In this document: one piece after another, positions 21,682-21,808 of the stretch
Layout: each line of letters starts with the position of its first letter
Numbering within the stretch: the stretch's first letter is position 1
Source: JBBDYH01 sp040901795
GTDB taxonomy: Bacteria; Planctomycetota; Planctomycetia; Pirellulales; JALHPA01
NCBI GenBank assembly: GCA_040901795.1
Contig: JBBDYH010000096.1
Coordinates: forward strand, 1 to 21,808
DNA length: 21,808 nucleotides
Direction: 5' to 3'
Notes under the pieces: model-generated
What the model saw: only the letters and a program-made list of their open reading frames with translations
Told to the model about the DNA's origin: nothing
Database searches by the model: none
Made by a program: the position numbers and the translations under genes

Positions 21682-21753
21682 AGGCGCCGGTCGGATTCGA
21701 ACCGACGATCGCGGATTTGCAATCCACTGCCTTAGCCACTTGGCGACGGCGCC
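21682..21753 (-). tRNA. tRNA-Cys (anticodon GCA)
   Basis: Seen on the minus strand, 72 bases fold into a full cloverleaf: a 7-bp acceptor stem (GGCGCCG with CGGCGCC), D arm (GCC/GGC), anticodon stem GTGGA/TCCGC with loop TTGCAAA, a 4-base variable region, and a T arm GTCGG-TTCGAAT-CCGAC. The discriminator base is T, as expected of tRNA-Cys. CCA is not encoded; TCT follows. The anticodon GCA reads both Cys codons. Confidence 0.95.
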
Positions 21754-21783
21754 TTCTAAGAACCGCTAACACAACCGGCACAC

Positions 21784-21806
21784 AGTAACCCGAAGCGTGA
21801 GCGAGG
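21784..21806 (+). repeat. Copy of the 11525-11547 repeat arm at the window edge
   Basis: The 23 bases starting agtaacccgaagcgtgagcg match the minus-strand reading of 11525-11547 exactly. A related accgctaac sits upstream in both places (11476-11484 and 21763-21772). The second arm of the hairpin would lie beyond the window end. It follows the tRNA-Cys 5' end by about 30 bases. Confidence 0.85.
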
Positions 21807-21808
21807 AA

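Noticed and set aside
21480..21788. Plus-strand 102-codon frame
   Set aside because: It runs through the secreted protein gene in another frame and then through the tRNA-Cys gene in antisense.
1..21808. Insertion sequence, prophage or integrase
   Set aside because: No transposase, integrase or phage protein is seen in any frame; the tRNA-Cys 3' end shows no duplicated attachment site within the window.

Overview
The window looks like a stretch of chromosome from a planctomycete, most likely near the Pirellulales. This rests on family composition, not on any search: an ECF sigma factor cotranscribed with a Ser/Thr kinase that carries a zinc-finger-like N-terminus, a PEP-CTERM exported haloperoxidase, many secreted or lipid-anchored proteins of unknown function, GC-rich codon use, and abundant dispersed palindromes between genes.

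Layout. 1-3028: a minus-strand M14-carboxypeptidase-like secreted protein carrying an unusual in-frame tandem repeat, then a minus-strand unknown gene. 3029-7207: plus-strand MarR regulator, PEP-CTERM vanadium-haloperoxidase-like protein, NIPSNAP protein and nucleoside:H+ symporter-like MFS permease. 7223-11382: minus-strand HEXXH lipoprotein, plus-strand orphan iron-type solute-binding lipoprotein, minus-strand DEAD-box RNA helicase. 11623-14661: minus-strand operon of ECF sigma factor, membrane Ser/Thr kinase and a secreted coiled-coil protein. 14837-16893: minus-strand Tat-exported metallophosphoesterase, a truncated enolase-superfamily remnant, and a compact three-gene cassette (a HicA-like 78-aa protein plus two tandem paralogous partners) that I read as a candidate toxin-antitoxin-like module. 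16988-19075: uvrB. 19189-21639: a 58-aa lipoprotein divergent from an ECF sigma/anti-sigma-like pair, with matching ECF-type promoter motifs pointing both ways, then a small secreted protein. 21682-21753: tRNA-Cys.

Most striking signals. (1) One palindrome family occurs as three tandem coding copies inside the peptidase-like gene and as single copies abutting the stop codons of two other genes, with compensatory stem changes. (2) Divergent near-identical ECF promoter motifs link the sigma gene and the tiny lipoprotein into one likely regulon. (3) The three-gene small-protein cassette sits between uvrB and a truncated enolase gene. (4) The M14-like protein appears to have lost its zinc ligands. 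At least six further hairpin-repeat families fill the gaps. I saw no insertion sequence, CRISPR array, phage gene or rRNA.
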